18,908 nucleotides of DNA from UBA10003 sp964365025 (GTDB lineage Bacteria; Patescibacteriota; Patescibacteriia; Magasanikbacterales; UBA10003): positions 1-18,908 of the forward strand of contig CAYIOJ010000016.1 in NCBI GenBank assembly GCA_964365025.1, given 5' to 3'. How positions within the stretch are numbered: the first letter of the stretch is position 1; each line of letters begins with the position of its first letter. The notes below the pieces were generated by a model. It was not told the DNA's origin and searched no databases. It saw only the letters and a program-made list of their open reading frames with translations. Position numbers and translations under genes: made by a program. Positions 13,291-18,908 of the stretch are shown here, piece after piece.

Positions 13291-13335
13291 TATTTTTTTT
13301 GCTCCCCGAGGCGTCGGGGGACTGCAAAAAAGATA
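13291..13335. repeat. Long hairpin between flippase and GT-B genes
   Basis: CCCCGA (13304-13309) pairs with TCGGGG (13314-13319). Outside this, TATTTTTTTTGC on the left is largely complementary to GCAAAAAAGATA on the right. On both strands the T-run precedes the stem, so it is not a standard terminator but a long fold-back or repeat element. The 87-base gap holds no gene. Confidence 0.6.
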
Positions 13336-13352
13336 TAAGCACTCCTCAATAA

Positions 13353-14825
13353 TCATTCCGCACTTTTACGAAAAATTAAAATAAAATCTTTTTTGTTAAT
13401 CAATTTCCAAAAATAAAGCAGACCGGCGTAAACAGCTCCGCCGAATAAAATTAAAATTCCCAAATAAGCAACTGATTTGATTAAACCCTGCGGCTGAAGA
13501 TAATTTAGCAATATTGGTTGAGCTAACCAAACCAAAACTCCCATAATTGCGGACGACACTAATACCTTTAAAAGATTGAACCAAAAAAATCTATCGGGCA
13601 TGATGATAATTTTCGGCACCCAAAAAAATCCAATCAGCATTAGCAAAAAATTTCCGGCCAAAGCGGCAAAAGCCGAACCGACAATCCCTAATCTGGGAAT
13701 TAAAATCAGATTCATGACGATATTTAAAACCATAGTCGAGCCCATCGCGGCTGTCTGCACGTTTTGACGATGGCAAGCATTCAAAAGCGAGCCAATGGGA
13801 AACCCGAGAAAAGAAAAAATTAAACTTGTAGCCATAATTTGCAAAGGTAAAACTGACGGCCCATACGACGCGCCGTAAACTTTAACTACAAAAATGTCCG
13901 CTATGGCAATGAGTCCGGCGCCAATCGGGAGAGCCAACATGGCCAGATACAACATTCCTTTTTCAAAAGTCGCTTTGAGCCTATCTTTATCATGAACAAA
14001 AAAATTACTCATGGCCGGGTAAAGCGAAGCGGCAAATGCCATGGGTATGAATTGAAAGGCAAAAGTTATCTTAGCCGCCACGCCATACCAACCAACGTAT
14101 TGACTGCCAAGCATTTTGGAAAGCATAACCACATCAACGTAAGAATATACTTTGACAAAAATTCCGGCCAAAGCGAAGGGTGCGGCGTAACAAATAATTT
14201 TTTTTAACAACTCCGGTGTGAAGAAAAAACGCGGCTGCAAACTATAACTCCTGACCAAAGCGGCTAACCCCCACAAAGCGTTAAACAAACTGCCCGAAGC
14301 CAGAGCCAAAAGCAACCACATTACTCCGCCCTTAAAAAACAAGACCGCGAGTCCGACAATTACCGTTGTCAATTGCCCCCCGGCCACGCCAATTGATTCA
14401 AAACGCAAATTTTGCAAAGAACGCAAGGCGCCGTAAAAACTCAAACTGAAAGAATCCAAAACCATAATCAAACCGGAAATCAAAATTAATTCCCGCAACT
14501 CCGCTCCATAACCCATTAAATATATAACCAAATTTAAAATCCCGTAAGCTATCGCGACCAAAAAAAGTTTAATGGACAAAATATTACCCAGGACCTTGGC
14601 CAGGCACTGGCTGTCTTTGGCTCCTTCGCGGATTAAAACAGGATTCAGGCCTAAATCAGTCAAAACTGAAAACAAGCTGGAAAAAGAAAGAGCGGTGATA
14701 TAGAGGCCGGTGTTTTCCACGCCGATAAACCGCGCTAAAAGCGTAAAATAGATAAAAGAAAAAATCTTCTGCGCGACAGAAGCGGAAGTAAGATAAATTG
14801 TATTTTTAGCGATGTTTGCTGGCAT
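13353..14825 (-). CDS. Wzx-type oligosaccharide flippase (MOP superfamily)
   Basis: This polytopic membrane protein of 490 residues (500 from the upstream ATG at 14855) has about 12-14 hydrophobic segments. Polysaccharide-flippase features include ANIAKNTIYLTSASVAQKIF at the N terminus, FTLLARFIGVENTGLY, and MGSQYVGWYGVAAKI-type loops (here LGSQYVGWYGVAAKITFAF). It should move lipid-linked glycan units across the membrane for the surface polysaccharide made by the two glycosyltransferases downstream. I chose the ATG at 14825 because MPANIAKNTIYL matches the usual start of the family and because a promoter (TTGACC, 17 bases, TAGGAT) overlaps codons of the longer version. Substrate is unknown. 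Confidence 0.88.
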   Translation of the reverse strand: MPANIAKNTIYLTSASVAQKIFSFIYFTLLARFIGVENTGLYITALSFSSLFSVLTDLGLNPVLIREGAKDSQCLAKVLGNILSIKLFLVAIAYGILNLVIYLMGYGAELRELILISGLIMVLDSFSLSFYGALRSLQNLRFESIGVAGGQLTTVIVGLAVLFFKGGVMWLLLALASGSLFNALWGLAALVRSYSLQPRFFFTPELLKKIICYAAPFALAGIFVKVYSYVDVVMLSKMLGSQYVGWYGVAAKITFAFQFIPMAFAASLYPAMSNFFVHDKDRLKATFEKGMLYLAMLALPIGAGLIAIADIFVVKVYGASYGPSVLPLQIMATSLIFSFLGFPIGSLLNACHRQNVQTAAMGSTMVLNIVMNLILIPRLGIVGSAFAALAGNFLLMLIGFFWVPKIIIMPDRFFWFNLLKVLVSSAIMGVLVWLAQPILLNYLQPQGLIKSVAYLGILILFGGAVYAGLLYFWKLINKKDFILIFRKSAE

Positions 14826-14836
14826 ATTCTGACCGT

Positions 14837-14865
14837 ATCCTACCATTTTAATCACTTGCGGTCAA
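14837..14865 (-). promoter_or_regulatory. Promoter candidate of the surface-glycan operon
   Basis: On the minus strand: TTGACC (14865-14860), 17-base spacer, TAGGAT (14842-14837). The ATG at 14825 follows after 11 bases. It stands directly behind the ribosomal operon terminator, which supports a new start here. Confidence 0.5.
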
Positions 14866-14894
14866 TTTAAAACCCCTCCATTTCGGAGGGGTTT
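14866..14894 (-). terminator. Terminator of the ribosomal protein operon
   Basis: AAACCCCTCC (14870-14879) pairs with GGAGGGGTTT (14885-14894), a 10-bp stem beginning 5 bases after the rpsI stop. On the minus strand it runs into TTTTAAATT, a modest T-rich tail. Confidence 0.8.
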
Positions 14895-14899
14895 GGGAG

Positions 14900-15451
14900 C
14901 TATCGTTTTGCCCACTGAGGACTTTTGCGCGCTTTTTTATGTCCAAATTTCTTTCTTTCTTTGACGCGCGAGTCGCGAGTCAAAAATCCCGCTTTTTTCA
15001 AAGTCGGTTTTAAATCAGCATTAAATTTCACCAACACCCGGGAAATTCCATGACGCACCGCGTCAGCCTGACTGTGTTTGCCTCCGCCGGCTATCTTAAT
15101 TGATATATCGTGTTTTTCCATTGCGCCGACCTGTTTCAAAGGCGCCGTTACCAAATCAGACAATTGAAAAATTGGAAAATATTTTTTTAATTCCTGACCA
15201 TTGATGGTGATAATCCCTTTTCCATCTTCAAAAAATCTTACTCGAGCTGCGGCTTCTTTGCGGCGGCCAATGGCGGAAATATATTTGCCTTTTACGACTG
15301 CCGCCGATTCCGCGATCGCCGCCGGAGCAACCGCTTTTTCAATTTCAACTTGTTCAACCTGCGACTGAACATCCGCCGTGGCCACCGGCTTAATTTTACG
15401 CGGCCGGCCCGGAGCTTTTTTAACAACTGTTTTTTCTGTTTTTTTAAACAT
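14900..15451 (-). CDS. rpsI: Ribosomal protein uS9 with N-terminal extension
   Basis: This 183-residue protein has a normal S9 core from about residue 56: GKYISAIGRRKEAAARVRF, GGGKHSQADAVRHGISR, and the basic C-terminal tail RKKFGHKKARKSPQWAKR that reaches the P site. S9 is usually about 130 residues. The extra 55 residues at the N terminus are low-complexity, starting with lysines and KAPGRPRKIKP, where GRPRK resembles an AT-hook core, followed by an Ala/Val/Glu-rich stretch. The extension is in frame from the only sensible start, which overlaps the rplM end by 8 bases. It is the last gene of the operon. Confidence 0.97.
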   Translation of the reverse strand: MFKKTEKTVVKKAPGRPRKIKPVATADVQSQVEQVEIEKAVAPAAIAESAAVVKGKYISAIGRRKEAAARVRFFEDGKGIITINGQELKKYFPIFQLSDLVTAPLKQVGAMEKHDISIKIAGGGKHSQADAVRHGISRVLVKFNADLKPTLKKAGFLTRDSRVKERKKFGHKKARKSPQWAKR

Positions 15452-15803
15452 AAATCTTTAATCTTTTCATTCTTATATCCCTTAATCTATTTTTAGGCAA
15501 CATTTTAATTATAGCCAAATGAATAACTTCAGTCGGATTGGCCGCGAAAACTCTTTTGAACGGACGCTCTTTCAAACCGCCCGGATGCAGAGTGTGGTGC
15601 CGATAAATTTTTTGCTCGGCTTTTTTGCCGGAAACCTTGATTTTAGAAGCGTTTTTAATTACCACCGTGTCGCCCATGTCCGTGGCCGGAGAATAATTCT
15701 TTTTTTGCTTGCCCTGAAGCAGGCCGGCGACTTGCGTGGCCAAACGCCCCAAAATCTTTCCTTCGGCGTCAATGGTGTGTATTGTTCTTATAATTTTCTC
15801 CAT
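15444..15803 (-). CDS. rplM: Ribosomal protein uL13
   Basis: This 119-residue protein has core L13 features: TIDAEGKILGRLATQVAGLL, NASKIKVSGKKAEQKIYRHH, HPGGLKERPF and the MLPKNRLRDIRMKRLKIY end. An ATG at 15818 in the same frame would add MNWFS but would overlap rplQ; the ATG at 15803 sits one base after the rplQ stop and matches the usual L13 start. The protein is somewhat shorter than the typical 140 residues, mostly at the C terminus. It overlaps rpsI by 8 bases, as expected for coupled translation. Confidence 0.96.
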   Translation of the reverse strand: MEKIIRTIHTIDAEGKILGRLATQVAGLLQGKQKKNYSPATDMGDTVVIKNASKIKVSGKKAEQKIYRHHTLHPGGLKERPFKRVFAANPTEVIHLAIIKMLPKNRLRDIRMKRLKIYV

Positions 15804-15804
15804 A

Positions 15805-16155
15805 CTAAACCAATTCAATTAAAACCATATTCGCGCTATCCCCCACCCTGGGCCCTAGCTTGGTGGTTCTGGTAAAACCGCCCGAACGATTGGCATAACG
15901 CACTCTCAAATCCTCCAAAATTTTTTTCACCGGATTTTCAATCGGGAAAAACGAACGCAACTGACGATTGGCGTGCAGGTCACCGCGCTTTCCCAAAGTA
16001 ATCATCTTCTCCACCAAAGGCGCCGCCGCTTTGGCTTTGGCCTGCGTGGTTTTTACTTTTTCGTATAAAATAACACTCATGGTCAAGTTTTTCAACATGG
16101 CTACGCGCGGGCCCTTTTTTCTGTCCAGAGTAACTTTATTTTTTTGATGACGCAT
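15805..16155 (-). CDS. rplQ: Ribosomal protein bL17
   Basis: This 116-residue protein carries the L17 signature: MRHQKNKVTLDRKKGPRVAM (usually MRHxxxxxxLxRxxxHR), the LYEKVKTTQAKAKAAAPLVEK helix and the C-terminal TRTTKLGPRVGDSANMVLIEL. The normally conserved RxxGHR region reads KKGPR here. It lies directly after rpoA (2-base gap), the standard order. Confidence 0.97.
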   Translation of the reverse strand: MRHQKNKVTLDRKKGPRVAMLKNLTMSVILYEKVKTTQAKAKAAAPLVEKMITLGKRGDLHANRQLRSFFPIENPVKKILEDLRVRYANRSGGFTRTTKLGPRVGDSANMVLIELV

Positions 16156-16157
16156 AC

Positions 16158-17018
16158 TTACTTTTTCTTATTGGTAGAACCTTTTTTCCGGCCGCGTTTG
16201 GCCGGCTTCTTGGCTTTTTCTTCTTCCTCTTTTTCTTCAGTTTGTTCAACAGCTTCCTCTTGGGTAGCCGCCTCCATTGTTTCCCCCTCTGTCAGCGCTT
16301 CAATTTCTTTAGTCACTTCCGGCTTACCGCCGAATTCACTCAAAATTAAATTAAAATGATCCACCAAAATTTCCGTGGCCTGAATTAAAGCGTTAACCGG
16401 AGAAACCGTACCGTCGGTTTCAATATCCAACACCAATCTCTCAAAATCAGTAATTTCACCCACACGAACAAATTCCACTTTATACCCCACGTTAATAACC
16501 GGCGTAAAAATGGAATCAATGGCAATCATGCCGATTTCCAGTTTCTTCCTGTCTTTTTCTTCCACGGACACATAACCGCGGCCCTGGAACACAAAAATCT
16601 CCATTTCCAATTTCGCATTTTTATGAGTCAAAGCGGCAATATGCAGATTAGGATTGACAATCTCCACGTCAGAGGTAACTTGAATTTGAGCGGCGGTTAC
16701 TTCACCCTCGCCTTTAGCCTCTAAAGAGAGACGCACCGGCTCGGCGGAAAAAACCCGTAAACGCAACTGTTTTAAATTCAATAAAATCTCCACCACATCT
16801 TCTTGCACATGTTCTAGCGCGGAAAATTCGTGCGGCGCTCCCTTGATTTTTACGGCTGTTACCGCGGCGCCGGGCAAAGATGACAACAGCACGCGGCGAA
16901 GCGTATTGCCTAAAGTTATGCCATAACCATGGTAACACGGCTCAATGATAATCTTCGCCTCATTGGGCTTGCCCGTCTCCTCCACTTTAAAAGATGATGG
17001 CAAAAGAAGTTTTTCCAT
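16158..17018 (-). CDS. rpoA: RNA polymerase alpha subunit lacking the C-terminal domain
   Basis: This 286-residue protein has a complete alpha N-terminal domain (about 1-230): IEPCYHGYGITLGNTLRRVL, LSSLPGAAVTAVKIKGAPHE, LEHVQEDVVEILLNLK, and LDIETDGTVSPVNALIQATE at the end, all needed for dimerisation and beta/beta' assembly. The usual alpha C-terminal domain, which binds UP elements and activators, is absent. In its place is a 56-residue tail that is Glu-rich at about 236-267 and then basic, with AKRGRKKGSTNKKK. There is no frameshift: the tail is in frame and ends at a normal stop followed by rplQ. Loss of the domain implies little or no UP-element or class I activator control through alpha. 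Confidence 0.97.
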   Translation of the reverse strand: MEKLLLPSSFKVEETGKPNEAKIIIEPCYHGYGITLGNTLRRVLLSSLPGAAVTAVKIKGAPHEFSALEHVQEDVVEILLNLKQLRLRVFSAEPVRLSLEAKGEGEVTAAQIQVTSDVEIVNPNLHIAALTHKNAKLEMEIFVFQGRGYVSVEEKDRKKLEIGMIAIDSIFTPVINVGYKVEFVRVGEITDFERLVLDIETDGTVSPVNALIQATEILVDHFNLILSEFGGKPEVTKEIEALTEGETMEAATQEEAVEQTEEKEEEEKAKKPAKRGRKKGSTNKKK

Positions 17019-17036
17019 ACTTCATTTTTTTAAAAT

Positions 17037-17672
17037 TTAACGAGAATAAAATTCAATGATTTTTTTAGGATCAAAATTAAACTGCAGGCCTTCTATTTTC
17101 GGCTCGGACAAAACTTTGCCGCTTAACTTTTCCGCATCCAGCGACAGCCAGACCGGCAATTCATGTTTTACTAATGTTTGTTTCAAATTTTCAAAAATCT
17201 TTTTGGGCTGGCTCTTTTCCGCGATACTGATAATTTGATCAGGCTCAACCTGAAAAGACGGAATATTTACCCTCTTCCCATTAACCAAAAAATGGCGATG
17301 TGAAACCATCTGGCGAGCGCTTTCGCGTGATTTGGCCAAACCCAAACGATACACCACGTTATCCAATCGTTTTTCCAAAAATTTCAAAAGCCCTTCGGCG
17401 GTATTGCCTTTTCTTTTGGACGCTTTAGCCACATAATTGCTGAACTGGCGTTCGCGCAAACCGTAAACGCGCTTGGCTTTCTGTTTTTCCTTCAACTGCT
17501 CGCCATAACTTGTCAGACGAACCCTTTGAGTCGGGCCGTGCTGGCCGGGCGGAAAACCGCGGCGGGCCACCGGACACTTGGCAGTAAAACATTTATCGCC
17601 TTTCAAAAAAAGTTTTTCTCCGGCGCGGCGGCAACGGGCGCATTGAATTGTAACTCTATCAGCTTTAGGCAT
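17037..17672 (-). CDS. rpsD: Ribosomal protein uS4
   Basis: This 211-residue protein has an N-terminal zinc-finger set of four cysteines (C11, C14, C28, C33), then RRGFPPGQHGP, YGLRERQFSNYV, the RLDNVVYRLGLAKSRESARQ helix, and the S4 RNA-binding domain with VSHRHFLVNGKRVNIPSF. It is a primary 16S rRNA binder. An AAGGAG (17689-17684 on the minus strand), 11 bases before the ATG and inside the rpsK C-terminal codons, is the clearest Shine-Dalgarno site noted in this operon. Spacing to rpsK is 4 bases. Confidence 0.98.
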   Translation of the reverse strand: MPKADRVTIQCARCRRAGEKLFLKGDKCFTAKCPVARRGFPPGQHGPTQRVRLTSYGEQLKEKQKAKRVYGLRERQFSNYVAKASKRKGNTAEGLLKFLEKRLDNVVYRLGLAKSRESARQMVSHRHFLVNGKRVNIPSFQVEPDQIISIAEKSQPKKIFENLKQTLVKHELPVWLSLDAEKLSGKVLSEPKIEGLQFNFDPKKIIEFYSR

Positions 17673-17676
17673 AAAA

Positions 17677-18189
17677 TTAGACTCTCCTTACCTTGGCCGG
17701 ACGACAGCCGTTATGAGGAATGGGGGTGATATCTTTGATGGATGTAACATTTATATTGTTAGCGTGCAAAGCGCGGACCGCGCCGTCGCGACCGGAGCCG
17801 ACGCCTTTGACAAATACGCTCACCTCTTTTAATCCGTGAGGAAAAACCTTCTCCGCCACATTTTTAACAATAACGGAAGCGGCATAAGGCGTGGCTTTTT
17901 TAGGGCCTTTAAACCCCATCTTGCCGGCGCTGGACCAAGCCAAAACATTGCCATTGGGATCGGTCAAAGTTACCATGGTATTATTATATGTTGCTTGCAC
18001 AAAAGCCAAGCCGATAAGAATTTGCTTAACATCTTTTTTCTTAGCGCGGCCGCGCGGTTTGGCTACTTTTTTGCCTTTTTCGTCCTTGGCTTCTCCAGCG
18101 GCTTCTTTGACCGGCGCGCCGGTATCCAAAACCATTTCTTCAACGGCCGGCTCTTTGTTTTCCTCTACTTTTTTATTTTCTTCAGACAT
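17677..18189 (-). CDS. rpsK: Ribosomal protein uS11 with N-terminal extension
   Basis: This 170-residue protein has a standard S11 core from about residue 53: GLAFVQATYNNTMVTLTDPN, SSAGKMGFKGPKKATPYAA, VKGVGSGRDGAVRAL and DITPIPHNGCRPAKVRRV. Typical S11 is about 125-130 residues. The first 52 residues are an added tail, first acidic (SEENKKVEENKEPAVEE) and later basic (KKVAKPRGRAKKKD). No internal ATG restores the usual start, so the extension is real in this frame. It lies between rpsM and rpsD in the normal order. Confidence 0.97.
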   Translation of the reverse strand: MSEENKKVEENKEPAVEEMVLDTGAPVKEAAGEAKDEKGKKVAKPRGRAKKKDVKQILIGLAFVQATYNNTMVTLTDPNGNVLAWSSAGKMGFKGPKKATPYAASVIVKNVAEKVFPHGLKEVSVFVKGVGSGRDGAVRALHANNINVTSIKDITPIPHNGCRPAKVRRV

Positions 18190-18202
18190 AACTCAAAAAA
18201 TT

Positions 18203-18598
18203 TTAGGTCTTTTCAGCGGCTGATTTGCGGCCAGAGCCCATAGTGCGGCGAGTATTACCGCGCACTGTGCGACTGTTGGTTTTGGTGCGCTGGCCCCTGG
18301 AGGGCAGGCCGCGGGAATGACGAGAGCCGCGATAACTGCCAATCTCTTTCAATCGTTTGATATTTGATAAAATCTCGCGCCGCAAATCGCCCTCCACCTT
18401 ATAATTTTTTTCAATTAAATCGCGCAAGCGATTAGTTTCCGTTTCGCTCAAATCTTTGGTGCGAGTATCCGGATTGATATTTAAACCCTTTAAAACTTTC
18501 TTGGATTCGCTTAAACCAATACCGTATAAATAGGTAAGGGCAATTTCAATTCTTTTGTTTTGCGGCAAATTAACGCCGGCAATGCGTGCTGTCGCCAT
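18203..18598 (-). CDS. rpsM: Ribosomal protein uS13
   Basis: This 131-residue protein shows ARIAGVNLPQNKRIEIALTY, YGIGLSESKKVLKGLNINPD, and the C-terminal GSYRGSRHSRGLPSRGQRTK, TNSRTVRG signature that contacts the subunit bridge and P-site tRNA. The start ATG lies one base past the rpmJ stop. Length is slightly over the usual 118-125. Confidence 0.98.
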   Translation of the reverse strand: MATARIAGVNLPQNKRIEIALTYLYGIGLSESKKVLKGLNINPDTRTKDLSETETNRLRDLIEKNYKVEGDLRREILSNIKRLKEIGSYRGSRHSRGLPSRGQRTKTNSRTVRGNTRRTMGSGRKSAAEKT

Positions 18599-18599
18599 A

Positions 18600-18713
18600 T
18601 TATCCTTGTCTTTGTTTATGTTTGGGCGTCTTGCAAATTACAACAATGCGGCCTTTGCGGCGCATTACCTTGCAATCCTTGCAAATTTTTTTTACTGATG
18701 CGCGAACTTTCAT
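18600..18713 (-). CDS. rpmJ: Ribosomal protein bL36
   Basis: Translation of the minus strand from the ATG at 18713 gives 37 residues: MKVRASVKKICKDCKVMRRK, then GRIVVICKTPKHKQRQG and TAA. The C-x2-C-x12-C-x4-H zinc ribbon typical of L36 is intact. It sits just before rpsM, as in most bacteria. Confidence 0.96.
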   Translation of the reverse strand: MKVRASVKKICKDCKVMRRKGRIVVICKTPKHKQRQG

Positions 18714-18716
18714 GAT

Positions 18717-18744
18717 AAAAAAATTTTACCCCGATGAACTCGGG
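18717..18744 (-). terminator. Terminator-like hairpin between infA and rpmJ
   Basis: CCCGA (18730-18734) pairs with TCGGG (18740-18744). On the minus strand the stem is followed by GTAAAA and then seven T (A at 18717-18723), a few bases further than usual for an intrinsic terminator. It may be an attenuator or a repeat copy. Confidence 0.4.
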
Positions 18745-18747
18745 TAG

Positions 18748-18908
18748 TTAAAATCTGTAAACAATCCTGCCTTTTGTCAAATCGTATGAACTGACTTCCA
18801 CTTTTACTTCATCACCGGGCAGGATTCTGATTTTATTCAATCGCATTTTTCCCGCCAAATGGCCAATCAATATATTCATTTCCATCTACATCCCAAGCAT
18901 GACTCCCT
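18748..18908 (-). pseudogene. infA: Translation initiation factor IF-1, cut by the window edge and by an in-frame stop
   Basis: The minus strand encodes GHLAGKMRLNKIRILPGDEV, then KVEVSSYDLTKGRIVYRF and TAA (18750-18748), clearly the C-terminal two thirds of IF-1 (OB fold, GKMR and ILPGD motifs). In the same frame a TAG at 18888-18886 lies just before MEMNILIGHL, with VMLGM upstream of it. From the ATG at 18885 only 45 residues remain, against about 72 normally. IF-1 is essential and single-copy in most bacteria, so a nearby sequence error or indel at the contig end is more likely than true loss. Position ahead of rpmJ is canonical. Confidence 0.75.

Noticed and set aside
13291..13335. Bidirectional terminator between flippase and GT-B
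   Set aside because: On each strand the T-run precedes the stem and the A-run follows it, the wrong order for intrinsic termination. The two glycan genes are probably cotranscribed.
14825..14855. Longer flippase start at 14855
   Set aside because: The extra ten residues do not fit the family's N terminus and overlap the likely promoter. It remains possible if transcription starts further upstream.
1..18908. CRISPR array, tRNA or rRNA genes, insertion sequence
   Set aside because: Reading both strands showed no regularly spaced repeats, no cloverleaf with a TTCRANY loop in context, no rRNA-like stretch and no transposase ORF.

Overview
The window looks like a Patescibacteria (candidate phyla radiation, CPR) genome, most likely a Parcubacteria-type lineage. 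Evidence: small tightly packed genes, few Shine-Dalgarno sites, an RNA polymerase alpha subunit that stops after its N-terminal domain, low-complexity extensions on ribosomal proteins, palindromic repeats read through inside coding genes, and no biosynthetic pathway genes. TGA is used as a normal stop (for example at the end of fic and in the def/fmt ATGA overlap), so this is not a TGA=Gly (SR1/Gracilibacteria) genome. Lineage is inferred from gene content and style only.

Layout. 1-775 (+): remnants of a SAM methyltransferase and of a PHP-domain phosphoesterase, broken by an in-frame stop and two single-base frameshifts. 853-3067 (+): a Bro-N/DinD-like gene and a Fic AMPylase with a C-terminal winged helix, behind a consensus promoter that overlaps an inverted repeat. 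3233-7026 (+): a regulated operon made of promoter, cobalamin riboswitch, Rho-independent terminator, anchored DUF4430 protein, large DUF4430 plus alpha/alpha-barrel surface protein, DUF6580 putative transport protein, and terminator. 7031-7445 (-): a short orphan transcription unit with its own promoter and terminator. 7473-8897 (+): a secreted putative murein hydrolase with C-terminal repeats. 8921-11336 (+): an operon of MEMO-like protein, small unknown protein, peptide deformylase and Met-tRNA formyltransferase. 14825-11391 (-): a Wzx-type flippase and two glycosyltransferases for surface glycan. 18908-14900 (-): the end of the large ribosomal protein operon, infA(broken)-rpmJ-rpsM-rpsK-rpsD-rpoA-rplQ-rplM-rpsI, closed by a terminator.

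Main biological idea. The riboswitch operon looks like a vitamin B12 capture and uptake system. DUF4430 resembles the C-terminal domain of animal transcobalamin/intrinsic factor. The large protein also carries an alpha/alpha-barrel region of the kind that forms the other half of those proteins, followed by a C-terminal membrane anchor, and the last gene encodes a small membrane protein that could be the permease. This would give a transcobalamin-like salvage route to an organism with no visible B12 synthesis genes. It is inferred from domains, riboswitch and gene order.

Other themes are short palindromic repeats (REP/REPIN-like) accommodated in frame inside three protein genes, promoters so close to start codons that mRNAs should be leaderless or nearly so, and charged tails with basic clusters on S9, S11 and RpoA. 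Both window ends carry broken frames, so local sequence error at contig ends is a real alternative to gene decay there.
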